Assembly: GCA_018399495.1 (NCBI GenBank)
Contig: JAGYOG010000020.1
Location: 1 to 47,668 of the forward strand
DNA from: Sphaerochaeta sp.
GTDB lineage: Bacteria > Spirochaetota > Spirochaetia > Sphaerochaetales > Sphaerochaetaceae
Direction of reading: 5' to 3'
DNA: 47,668 nucleotides
Numbering within the stretch: position 1 is the first letter of the stretch; each line of letters starts with the position of its first letter. Below are positions 16,960 through 26,099 of this stretch, one piece after another. The notes beneath the pieces were generated by a model. That model did no database searches, was not told the DNA's origin, and saw nothing but the letters and a program-made list of their open reading frames with translations. A program made the position numbers and the translations under genes.

Positions 16960-18558
16960 CTACATTCATCAGCTTGCCTTTCCATGAATACTCTTGCTGA
17001 ACAGATCGAAGATGAGCCGCTGAGCCTTCGTGGGGACGGTATACACATCCTTGTATTTCCCCCGGTAGTGAATCTTCAGTGAATTATTCCACCTTGTCCC
17101 AGGATCTCACGGTGGTTCCAGTATTTCCGCTGTTTCGCGGGGATCAGCGATTCGTTCCTTCAGGGCAGTCAGGATGATCAGTGTGACGAAAATTGATGAA
17201 AAGCCTGCCTTTCATCACCTGCTCGGTATGCACCCTCAATCTGTTGCGGTCGATGATGTTCTTCATGTCGTCGAACAGCAGTTCGATGTCATTTCTGCCG
17301 GTAGCCATACAATGCTTCAGCTGGATCCTTCTCGGCATTGGTGTACAGAACCCAGTACCCGCTCTGCCCATCGATGTACGACTGGACACTTCATCCTTGA
17401 GAAAGCACCTTCCTTCCCCTTTTCCGGGGTCTCTTTCACCTCGAAGTACCGGTCGTAGTACGACTGGTTGTTCTTAATCGGGTTGCTGTAATTCAAGCTC
17501 AACCATGCATTGCTGCAGCTTTCTCATGAGACGGGCGACGTCCCGCTCCTTTCTCGCTGCATCGAAGTATATGTGAGCCCACATCCTTCCTTGTTCGGTC
17601 TTCCTGATGTTCTTCAGGCCATAGATGATGGCATCCTTGTCATCGGTCGGGATGAGTACCAGGCCGCTGGATCACATGGCGGTGCTTCTCGATAGTTCCC
17701 GTGCCCATGTGACGTTTGAGGAACAGGGATGAGAACTGTGGCCGTGGTCAGTAAGTTGTGCGATGTTGTCGACAGAGCAGAATGCCCTGTCCCTATGATC
17801 ACCGAGGAGGGGACCTCCAGTTTCTTCAGCTGCTCGAGCACCTGCTGCAGGACGATCGAATCCATTCATGCTTCCCGGCAGCTCTGAGAACCATAGGGGA
17901 AGATGGGTGGCATACAGGCTGAGCAGGCTATATTGATCTGGGGCTTCCTTCTCCTTTGTCACGGTTGTAGCCCCACTCGACATGTTTGTCCTTCGCATGG
18001 CTGGAAATACTGCTGATGTCGAACAGAAGGTTCTTCTTCTCCCTGTTCCTCTCTATCACGAAAGAAGAAGGTATTCTGGGCATCCTTGTCCGAGCCTCCT
18101 CAGCAGTTCAGTGATCCGCTGGGGAGCAAAGCTGGGACCCATCCAAAATCTCTCTCATCAAGCCAGGACTCTGCACTTAACTGAGAGGCTTCCCGGTGCA
18201 CACCGAGTATTTTGCAAGTTCCAGGACATACGCAGCATCCTTGGTCCCAGGAACCTTGGTGAGAACCTTCCCCAGCCCAGTACGGCAATGATGGGGTCAA
18301 GGATGAGATTCTGGCCAAGGAGCGTCGTCCTGGAAACAACAGGAAGCGGATGTTCGGACCCGGGATGCTTCCTGACGGGAAAGGTAATACTCGTTGTAGA
18401 TGATCTTGCCCCAGGTCCCCTCTTGCCGATACACTTGCGGCGGTGCCGCCCCTTGTTTCTTCTCACTATCCCAGTAAGCGGTATCCTCATAGACGTATGT
18501 TACACCTGCATTCTTGTTGAAAACTTCAACGATCTTGGCTGTGTTCCTGCTTTTTCAT
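16960..18558 (-). pseudogene. IS4/IS1634-type transposase relic, different from the one at 12207
   Basis: Minus strand from ATG 18558 (MKKQEHSQDR, then stop). Fragments across frames spell a transposase: KIIYNEYYLSRQEAS near 18390, GTKDAAYVLELAKYSVCTGK near 18220, REKKNLLFDISSISSHAKDK near 18020, DRAFCSVDNIAQL near 17780 (DRGF-like second Asp region), and NDIELLFDDMKNIIDRNRLR near 17280, which carries the catalytic Glu. The tail KYKDVYTVPTKAQRLIFDLF reaches about 16980. At least six frame breaks or stops occur. It does not look like a copy of the 12207 element. The two relics bracket the dead ATPase array. Confidence 0.75.
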
Positions 18559-18699
18559 AGCTTTTACTATTGTAGCTATGTTTTGAGCAAGAGTCAATTC
18601 CTTGGCATGATATATCTTTACAACTATTCCAGAGAATTATTGGTATTATAGTTATAATTTAGCAGGGAATTTGGGCTGAAAAGCCTTTCTTGTAGAAAA

Positions 18700-18729
18700 G
18701 GCAGGTACGTGCGATGGAACGTACCTGCC
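18700..18729 (-). terminator. Rho-independent terminator of the radical SAM locus
   Basis: A perfect 11-bp stem, GGCAGGTACGT and ACGTACCTGCC around an 8-base loop, lies 30 bases beyond the decayed 3' end of the radical SAM gene. On the minus strand it is followed by TTTTCT. A second small GCCTTT/AAAGGC pair follows at 18682-18701. The remaining 18560-18700 holds no gene. Confidence 0.65.
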
Positions 18730-18758
18730 AAGAGATGAGAGAGAGGGTTATTGGGTGT

Positions 18759-20089
18759 CTATCTCTGGTATTCCTCCCAGAGCTCATCAGCAACTGGCTT
18801 CCATTTGTCAGCCACGATCGGCTTGCAAGCTTGTATAGAGCTGTTCTACTGATTCTGAGTCGATAGGTTGGGTGCTTTGTGCCCCCGACTGGTTGACCAT
18901 ATCTACCAACAACTCGGATTAGTAAACATAGAGCAGGGGCGGAACATGTTTATTGATACAGCTGATGATCCCGATATGCTGGCCAGACATTAGTTCTTAG
19001 AGCTTCCAAGGGTTTGTCATGAATGGATTCACAGGCATAGTGAATGAACGCACATGGCTCCATGTCACCATTGGCATTGATGTGCAGGTATCGTCTTCCT
19101 GCGATGCATCCCATTCACATAGTTGCCATCATTCCAGAAGTCCAGGACAAGAGCGGATTATGCGTGCGTCATTTCCCTCACACGCTTGGTATAAGCTCGT
19201 TGGGAGGTGGAGGCAACCAAGTCGGGGGCGGCACCTGCTTCACGGGAATATAGGTGAAGTACCATCCAAAGAGTGCCCCTTTTGCTTCCATAAACTCAAT
19301 GAACTCATCAGAACCCACGTACTCTGTATTATGTGCGTGGTAGCAGGTAGAGAATCCAAAGGGCAAGCTCCGTTCACGTAAGATGTCCATTGCCTGGATA
19401 CATTTCTTCCAAACCCCACTTCCCCTTCTTGCGTCGGTCATTTCCTGTGTTCCCTCGATGCTGATTATTGGGATGAAGTTTTTCACACTCAGTAGGTCTT
19501 CCGCAAATTCAGGGTCGATCAATGTTGCATTGGTAAAGGCAGCAAAGATTGCGTCGTTGTGTTTGCGGGCAAGCTTTATCAGGTCATGTTTACGAATCAA
19601 TGGTTCACCACCGGAGAAGAGATATGCATAGATGCCCAGGTTCTTTCCTTCAGTAATGATGCGATCCAAGGTCTGGAAGGAGAGCGCATCAGTTTTCTTG
19701 TACTCGGCAGCCCAGCATCCTGTACAGGAAAGGTTGCAGCTAGATGTCGGATCCATCAGGATTGCCCAAGGGATATTCATATCCATCTCTGTGCGGTTTT
19801 TCTCCAACTGTTCAGCTCCGAACCAAGCAGCATTGAAAACAAAGTTCATGACTATTTTCTCTAGCACCTCGTGGTCTGTCTGGTGGATGATCCTCATGAT
19901 CAAGCCGTATCCCCCTGATGAGGGGTCTTGTGTGATGCGTTTGATCATCTTCCATTGGTTTTCTTGTATTCTTCCCGTTGCTGCTGCTATGGGCTGTGCC
20001 CAGTTCACCAGTTTGGGAAGATTTTTCTCTGGGTCTGCATATACAAGTCGCAGGCCTGCTCTCAGTACGTTCTCGGGAATTGATTTCAT
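18759..20089 (-). pseudogene. Radical SAM protein, C-terminal third broken by frameshifts
   Basis: Residues 1-303 are intact from ATG 20089. The 4Fe-4S/SAM motif C-x3-C-x2-C is Cys118, Cys122, Cys125 (SCNLSCTGC), followed by AYLFSGGEPL and PIISIEGT, all normal for the family. The frame closes at 19178, but homologous-looking sequence continues in other frames: VLDFWNDGNYVNG near 19130, HMEPCAFIHYA-like residues near 19040, QPIDSESVE near 18860 and IVADKWKPVADELWEEYQR ending at TAG 18759. The full protein would be about 440 residues. The lost part normally holds extra cluster cysteines, so activity is unlikely. The role of the family member is unknown. Confidence 0.8.
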
Positions 20090-20164
20090 GGATTTTTCCT
20101 AGGTGGAGAGAAAACCAGTAAATTGGCTTTCTCTCCTGTGTTTCATACTAGTTGTTCGTGAATG

Positions 20165-20482
20165 CTACGCAATCGTCTTTATCGTTTTTGCCTCTAGGAG
20201 AAGCATGATGATGGACACGATGCGAAGGTTCCATGCTGCCCATCCAGCGATGGAAGAAATCCAGGGGACGATGAACAACAATACGCTCGCCACGATGAGA
20301 ATCCATTGAACTGGCTTTGAGTCAGGAACTGACAACGCGATCACTGCACATACCAGAATTGCAATTGCAATCGCGACACTGAAACCAGAATTGCCTGAGT
20401 AGGCGTAGAAGAGCGGAGAAAATGCCGCATACAATCCCAGAACTGCAATTACCCAATCTTGGGTCCGTTTAAATTTGTCCAT
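20165..20482 (-). CDS. SPW repeat membrane protein
   Basis: A 105-residue protein. ATG 20482 follows TTGGAGG; an upstream TTG in frame would fall inside the ribosome site. It has four hydrophobic segments and two copies of an SPW-like repeat (WVIAVLGLYAAFSPLFY and LLFIVPWISSIAGWAAWN), the pattern of the SPW family. It is an inner-membrane protein of unknown function. It is divergent from the LuxR regulator gene, sharing the GTACAGT-rich intergenic region, so it is a plausible target of that regulator. Confidence 0.8.
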   Translation of the reverse strand: MDKFKRTQDWVIAVLGLYAAFSPLFYAYSGNSGFSVAIAIAILVCAVIALSVPDSKPVQWILIVASVLLFIVPWISSIAGWAAWNLRIVSIIMLLLEAKTIKTIA

Positions 20483-20549
20483 GTGTACCTCCAAGTACGT
20501 TTGGTCTTGTTTTGTGCTTGAAACGTATCATTGAGAGCCTTATCGAGGT

Positions 20550-20578
20550 ACTGTACGAAGGTACAGTTGTGGTACAGT
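20550..20578. promoter_or_regulatory. Candidate operator: inverted plus direct GTACAGT repeats
   Basis: ACTGTAC-GAAG-GTACAGT (20550-20567) is a perfect inverted repeat, and a third GTACAGT lies at 20572-20578. The cluster sits between the divergent SPW and LuxR genes. The spacing of adjacent half-sites would suit a multimeric MalT/LuxR-type activator. Binding is inference. Confidence 0.55.
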
Positions 20579-20626
20579 AACGGTTTGTTGCCACAACAGA
20601 GGTTTCAAACTATACTTACATACCAT

Positions 20627-23059
20627 ATGAAAGAGAATGAATCGACCAAAGCAACACGCTCTTCAGTCTCACGAAGCGCTTTGGTGGAAAGACCTCGATT
20701 GGATGAGAAGCTTGCGCTCTCCCTGCATTACCAGACTACTCTGGTTCATGCACCCCATGGGTATGGAAAAACAACAGCAATAGCCCGATTCCTTGCTTCA
20801 GGGGCATGCAGTTATGCATACATACAATGCACTCCAGAAGATAATAATCCTAAAGCATTTGCCTCCCGTGTGAACCAGATGCTTATTTCCCTGCTTCCAC
20901 ATGTTACAGAGAGTGATGAACCAGCTGATGTCCAGATCAGCCGAATGGTTGAGCTTCTGGGTGGAATCAGTGAACCACGGTACCTTGTATTTGATGCTGT
21001 TGAGTTTCTGAACCATAAGCACATTACTTCCTGGTTATCCTTTCTTGCAGCCTATCTTCCTGAAACGGTGCATCTTATACTTATTGGAACAGATGTTGCT
21101 GTTTTTCCAAAAGCCTCAATGCATCGCGATGCAGTGTTGCAAATCACCAGGGATGATCTTGCCTTCACGCAGGAGGAAGGAAGACGTTTAGCTGCATACT
21201 TTGCAGATGATATCGATGACGAGGCTCTTGCGCTCATGATTGAGAACACTTGGGGATCCCCACTGTTGCTCAATGCCTGTTTTGCCAAAGGGGCGATTCA
21301 ACACTGTGCACAGGTGGAAGGGAGAATCCGTGAGCTTGATTCGTATTTCCTCCCCATATGGGATGAGGTTCCAAAGAAAGCGGAGACAGCACTCGCGTAT
21401 GCTGCCTTGCTTGGAGCTTTTTTTCTTGGGAAGGAACAAGAGAACCTCAAGACAGGGGTAATGCTTCTAGTCGAGAAATCTCTTTTTGTCGAAATGACAG
21501 GTGTTGGAGAGGTTCTCATTCACCCTCTTTTCCGTTCCTTTGTGCTCAATCGCTTGAAAGCAGGGAAGAACAGAAGAATTGAGCATGCCGTGGCACAGGC
21601 AGTTGCAGATCTTCTTGCAACATCATTATATCGGGAAGCGATAGCGATGGCCCTTGGAATTGAAGACTATGACTTGGTAGCCAGTCTTCTCGATGAATAC
21701 TGTGCAACATTGTTGTCAAATGGGTATCTGGATTTCGTCACCGATGCAATTGAGCAACTACCCCAAGCTGCTGTAGAGCAGTATGCATCATTGTTGTTGC
21801 TAGAGATTCTCAGTGGAATCCGCAAGGGATGGACTGCAAAGCATGTGATGGACAGAATTGCCAGGATACAGTCATCCAAGCTAAGGAAGAAAATGCAGGA
21901 GGTTGACCTTCTGTCCATCCTTGATGGGATAGACTTCTTGCTCCAACGCGATTTCTATCATGCTGAAAAACTGTTGAGCAAGCTTCCTGATGAACTGACG
22001 TATCTCCGTCCACTTATCAGCGTATTCATCGCTTCCTTGCCTCTTGGGCCGGAGGAAGATCTTGAACAAGTCTATCACCATCTACAGGAGACGCTACGAA
22101 CCATTGGGGTCAAGCAATACGATGCACTTTCCATCGTGTTGCTTGGGCAAATAGGATCCATCCAACTCGAACTCTTGTTGTTTGAACAAGCAAGGCAATC
22201 CTTTGATGAAGCGCTGAGATTAGGATTTGAAGAGAAAGCAGGGTATGCCACTTCCTGCAGCATGGCTTGGATAGGTAAGGGGTTGCTCTCTCTTTATTCA
22301 GGGATGAGAGAGGATGCAGAGGAGTATCTGTTACGAGGACTTGCCTCTGCAAAGGGATATTCATTCTATCTCTCTCTCCATGCACAACTTGCACTTGTTG
22401 AGTTCTATATAGTGAGTAGTCGTCATGAGGAAGCAGTGCGGCTGCTTCGCGATGCAGGTAAGCAAGCCTATGAGTACGATGTCACTTCTATAGATGACCG
22501 TTTCATAGAGGTGATGTATGCCATGGCACAGAGACGTGTTGGTGACATTCCTGCGTTGGAAATGTGGGTACATAAGCACCAGGAGAAGGAAGTACAACAG
22601 GATACCCTTTTTGACCTCTTTGTGTTGGAAGAACGACAAGTGCTTGGGTACTACCAGATTACCGGACAACAGGAGAAAGCTGTGGCTCTCTATGCTTCCT
22701 TGCAATCAGAACTCAAGAAGAAGCATCGTTTGTTGCTCTCGATGATCCTCTCAATCGAATTTGGTGTCTATGAATCTCAACAAGTGGATCTTTCAAGAAG
22801 CCAGATCAATGAGAAGCATATTTCTGTCTTGCAGGAATTATATGGAGTCAAACAAGAAGCAAAGGAGCAACTCCTGACTGACCGTGAGCAAGAGGTCCTG
22901 GAGCTGATCGGAAAGGGCTATATGAACAAGGAGATAGCAGGGATGATGCACATAACCGAACGAACAGTGAAGTGGCATGCCTCCAAGATCTATGAAAAGT
23001 TGCAGGTAAGCACTCGAACGGAAGCGGTTGCCGAGGCCCAGAATCTAGGAATTTTATAG
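20627..23059 (+). CDS. LuxR family regulator with MalT-like STAND ATPase
   Basis: An 810-residue protein from ATG 20627; in-frame upstream codons exist, but they run through the operator region. The Walker A motif APHGYGKTT lies at residues 42-50, followed by an AAA/STAND region with LVFDAVEF as a likely Walker B, then a long helical TPR-like sensor (about 330-720). The C-terminal LuxR HTH (LTDREQEVLELIGKGYMNKE onward, with ERTVKWHASKIYEKL) ends the protein. This is the MalT/LAL architecture. It is divergent from the SPW gene. No sugar operon is attached directly, so the inducer is unknown. The ribosome site is weak. Confidence 0.88.
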   Translation: MKENESTKATRSSVSRSALVERPRLDEKLALSLHYQTTLVHAPHGYGKTTAIARFLASGACSYAYIQCTPEDNNPKAFASRVNQMLISLLPHVTESDEPADVQISRMVELLGGISEPRYLVFDAVEFLNHKHITSWLSFLAAYLPETVHLILIGTDVAVFPKASMHRDAVLQITRDDLAFTQEEGRRLAAYFADDIDDEALALMIENTWGSPLLLNACFAKGAIQHCAQVEGRIRELDSYFLPIWDEVPKKAETALAYAALLGAFFLGKEQENLKTGVMLLVEKSLFVEMTGVGEVLIHPLFRSFVLNRLKAGKNRRIEHAVAQAVADLLATSLYREAIAMALGIEDYDLVASLLDEYCATLLSNGYLDFVTDAIEQLPQAAVEQYASLLLLEILSGIRKGWTAKHVMDRIARIQSSKLRKKMQEVDLLSILDGIDFLLQRDFYHAEKLLSKLPDELTYLRPLISVFIASLPLGPEEDLEQVYHHLQETLRTIGVKQYDALSIVLLGQIGSIQLELLLFEQARQSFDEALRLGFEEKAGYATSCSMAWIGKGLLSLYSGMREDAEEYLLRGLASAKGYSFYLSLHAQLALVEFYIVSSRHEEAVRLLRDAGKQAYEYDVTSIDDRFIEVMYAMAQRRVGDIPALEMWVHKHQEKEVQQDTLFDLFVLEERQVLGYYQITGQQEKAVALYASLQSELKKKHRLLLSMILSIEFGVYESQQVDLSRSQINEKHISVLQELYGVKQEAKEQLLTDREQEVLELIGKGYMNKEIAGMMHITERTVKWHASKIYEKLQVSTRTEAVAEAQNLGIL

Positions 23060-23110
23060 TAGCTCTGATTGGTAAGGTAGCAAATGTCTCATGAGGTGGA
23101 ATCTATTTGG

Positions 23111-23155
23111 CTTTCTTTTCTTTCTGCTTATAATGGAAAGTAAGAAAGAAAGAAA
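23111..23155 (+). promoter_or_regulatory. Promoter with TATAAT inside a pyrimidine/purine inverted repeat
   Basis: TATAAT at 23129-23134 is a perfect -10 box ahead of the AlbA_2 gene. It lies in the loop between a CTTTCTTTTCTTTC tract and a GAAAGTAAGAAAGAAAG tract that can pair, the latter including a short GAAA tandem repeat. This could affect promoter opening or vary in length. Confidence 0.45.
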
Positions 23156-23167
23156 GGAAGTGCAAGC

Positions 23168-24516
23168 ATGACTACCATTGAAAATATTGATATTGAATCC
23201 AAAGAACTTGATAGGGGATCCCAGAGAATCCCTCCTTCAGTTGTTAAACATTGGTTGCCTTTCTTAATACCGAGGGCGGTGATCTCTTTATTGGGATACA
23301 AGACAATGGAAATGTCTGTGGTGTTCATGATGCAGATGATACATCCAAGCGTTTGTCCAGCTTGATTCATGATGCCATTCTTCCCGATGCATCTCCATTT
23401 ATATCTCTCAGGATAGTCACGTTGGAAGAGAGACGGGTTGTCAGGGCATCCGTACTGGTAGGAACTGAACGCCCGTACTATCTTGCTAGAATTGGTCTCA
23501 AGCCAGGTGGTGTCTACACCCGGCTCGGTAATGCATGTGTTCCTATGAATGAAAGTGGTATTCGAAGTCTGCTTCTGGAGACATCAGGAACTTCGTTTGA
23601 AGCATGCAGAAGCTTGGAACAAGATTTAACATTCATAACTTTGAAAGAGGAGATGGATAAGCGACAAATTGCCTTTGGTTCAGCCCAGATGGAAACCCTG
23701 AAAATGATAGGCTCGGATAAACTTTTTACCAATCTTGCTATGTTGCTTTCCGATCAATGTTCGTATACCTGTAAGGTGGCTGTATTTCAGGGTCGGGATT
23801 CTGCAGTCTTTCGCGATAGGAAAGAATTTTCTGGATCTGTTCTGAAACAGCTTTCAGATGTGTATAGATTTCTTGCTACTTACAATAAAACAAAAGCACG
23901 ATTCAACGGGCTATTGCGAGAAGATACCTTAGATTATCCACAAGAAGCTATTCGTGAAGCACTATTGAACAGCATTATTCATCGTGACTATCTTTTTTCA
24001 GGAAGTACGATTATCAACGTATTTGATGATCGTATTGAATTTATTTCTCTTGGAGGTTTGGTGAGAGGCCTCTCCATGGAGGCAATAACAATGGGAGTTT
24101 CTCAGTCGAGAAACCCGAATTTGGCTTCAGTTTTTTATCGTCTACAGTTAGTGGAAAGTTATGGGACAGGTATCCGAAAGATCATGCATCTGTATAAGGA
24201 ATATCTAAGAAAACCCGAATTTAAAGCTGCTGAAGGTGCATTCTCCTGTGTCCTCCCAAATAGCAATGAAGAAGGCACGTATACCCAGAAACATGAATAT
24301 CATGAGGATAGCGTTGGAGAGTCTCTGAATGCGGAGAAGGCATCCATTCTCTACCATGCTAAAGCAAGAGGTTCCATTTCCAGGAAAGAAGTGGAGGACC
24401 TTGTCGGGCTGAAGACAACAAAAGCATTTAGGCTGCTCAAGGAGCTATGTGCTGAAGGACAACTCACGCAACAGAATTGTGGGAAATTCACTCGATATAT
24501 TCCCCTTGGGGAGTAA
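23168..24516 (+). pseudogene. AlbA_2 (Schlafen-like) ATP-binding transcription regulator, broken by one-base deletion
   Basis: The authentic start is ATG 23168 (AAGGAAG seven bases upstream), giving MTTIENIDIESKELDRGSQR then IPPSVVK. The frame must then shift at about 23245 to continue as LVAFLNTEGGDLFIGIQDNG, the AlbA_2 core. Adding one A in GTTAAACATTGG would restore VVKTLVAFLNTEGG. Downstream is intact: ALLNSIIHRDYLF (HATPase_c_4 region) and a C-terminal winged helix (SRKEVEDLVGLKTTKAFRLL), ending at 24516. The 421-codon downstream frame could be translated from TTG 23251, but it would lack the start of the domain. It is a recent pseudogene or a sequencing error. Confidence 0.75.
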
Positions 24517-24572
24517 AGGCCAACACAAAGAGACGGTTATTGGCAAGATTGCCCACTCCTCCTTGCGTTAAT

Positions 24573-24608
24573 TCAGCCCCTTCTGCATGCAGGCCGGGAA
24601 GGGGCTGA
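24573..24608. terminator. Bidirectional-type terminator stem-loop between convergent genes
   Basis: A perfect 11-bp stem, TCAGCCCCTTC and GAAGGGGCTGA, with a 14-base loop lies between the converging AlbA_2 and rhamnulokinase genes. No strong T-run occurs on either side, so efficiency is uncertain. Confidence 0.55.
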
Positions 24609-24662
24609 GTGTGGATACAAAGCAAAAGGAATGTGGGATAGTTGCAGGTGAAACTTGTTCTG

Positions 24663-26099
24663 CTACGCCTTTTCCTTTTGCCTTGGCTTGAACGTTCCAA
24701 TCTGCACAGAATTGCTGATGATACGCCTCATATCCTTCAGTGTCAGTTCACTGTGGTCATGCAAGACCTGCATGGCAATCACCCCGAGGCTTGTTGCCTC
24801 CTCCGGGCCGCTGAATACCGTCTTCCCCGTAAGATCTGCTGTCATCTGGTTGAGATGGTCGTTTCGTGAGCCACCCCCTATGATGTGGATGCTTTTGTAG
24901 GTTTTCCCGGTGATCTTCTGCAGGTCTTCAATCGCTTGCTTGTAGCTCACCGCCAATGAACGATATGCGGATGCCAGCAGCTCTCCGATATCCTCAATCC
25001 CGGTGAGTTGCTTGATTGCATTAATCATCGATTCAGGATGATACAACAGGTCTGCATTCACATCGAAGATAGGTACATTCCCCCTCTCAAGGGCGGGCAT
25101 CGAAAGCTGTACAATTTCATTCCATGTGTAGTGCCGGTTTCCATTGAATTCCATTTCTCGCTTCACATTGTGAAGAATATGCATCCCACAGGAATTCTTC
25201 AGGAAGGTGACTGTGTCAAAGACTCCTCCCTCATTGGAGAAACCTGCCTCTGCAACCATCTCATTGATGATCGGCTCAGCCTTCTCCGTACCGATGAGCG
25301 ACCAGGTACCGCTGCTGATAAAAGCAAAGTCTTCTTCTTGTGAGGGTACCGATACCACCGCTGATGCAGTATCGTGGGAAGGAACGGAGATAGCTGTGAG
25401 TCTGGGAATATGATACAGCTCAGCTATCTCCTTGGAAATTCTTCCCCTTGGCTTCGTATGGGCAATGAGCGGGACGAACAACTGTTTATTGATGTCTGTC
25501 ATGGTGAACACTGCATCGCAATAGGTGCGTGTTCTCATGTCCAGCAACTGTGTCGTGCTTGCAATGGAGACCTCACTGTTCATCTCTCCGGTAAACAGGT
25601 AGTTTAGGAGATCAGGGATCAAGAGGAGTGTTCTTGCCTCTTCATAGTACTCAGGGAGGGATTGCCTGATGCCCAGCAGTTGGTAGAGGCTGTTCATGGG
25701 GAGGTTGAGGATCCCGGTGGCATGGAACAGTTTCCAAAGCTCTTCCTTTGTCCTGCTGGCTAGTCCTTCTGATCCCAGAATATTCCTATAGCACAGTGGG
25801 TTTCCCAGGAGCTCCTTTGACTTCCCCAGCAACCCAAAGTCGATCCCCCAGGTTGAGATTCCGAAAGAGTAGATTTCCTCATAGGTATCGCACGCCAGTT
25901 TCAAGCCCTTCAACATCTCATGGAATATGGAAAGGATATCCCAGTGCTCGTACTTGATCCCCTTGAACTCCCTGTTTGGTACCTGGCTGATCACTTCCAA
26001 GGAGATATGGGACCCATCAAAGGTACCTACCACTGTTCTCACTGATGAGTTTCCGCAATCAAAACCTACATAACGTTGTATCTTCTTGTTCATCGTCAT
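24663..26099 (-). CDS. rhaB: Rhamnulokinase (FGGY family)
   Basis: A 478-residue cytoplasmic sugar kinase that phosphorylates L-rhamnulose to L-rhamnulose 1-phosphate. FGGY features are the N-terminal ATPase loop VGFDCGNSSVRTVVG (residues 11-25), STWGIDFGLL (82-91), the tract around NSLYQLLGIRQ (136-146), and the RhaB-like SHDTASAV with probable catalytic base Asp243, followed by FISSGTWSLIG. The length matches RhaB. It overlaps the upstream permease gene by four bases (ATGA) and is last in the operon. No rhamnose isomerase gene is present in the window. Confidence 0.88.
   Translation of the reverse strand: MTMNKKIQRYVGFDCGNSSVRTVVGTFDGSHISLEVISQVPNREFKGIKYEHWDILSIFHEMLKGLKLACDTYEEIYSFGISTWGIDFGLLGKSKELLGNPLCYRNILGSEGLASRTKEELWKLFHATGILNLPMNSLYQLLGIRQSLPEYYEEARTLLLIPDLLNYLFTGEMNSEVSIASTTQLLDMRTRTYCDAVFTMTDINKQLFVPLIAHTKPRGRISKEIAELYHIPRLTAISVPSHDTASAVVSVPSQEEDFAFISSGTWSLIGTEKAEPIINEMVAEAGFSNEGGVFDTVTFLKNSCGMHILHNVKREMEFNGNRHYTWNEIVQLSMPALERGNVPIFDVNADLLYHPESMINAIKQLTGIEDIGELLASAYRSLAVSYKQAIEDLQKITGKTYKSIHIIGGGSRNDHLNQMTADLTGKTVFSGPEEATSLGVIAMQVLHDHSELTLKDMRRIISNSVQIGTFKPRQKEKA

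Noticed and set aside
19632-20102. 156-codon plus-strand frame
   Set aside because: It lies opposite the intact radical SAM core, which has the cysteine motif on the minus strand.
23141-23160. Short GAAA repeat as a CRISPR or microsatellite locus
   Set aside because: There are only three to four imperfect units with no spacers, so it is noted only as a promoter feature. No CRISPR array was seen anywhere in the window.
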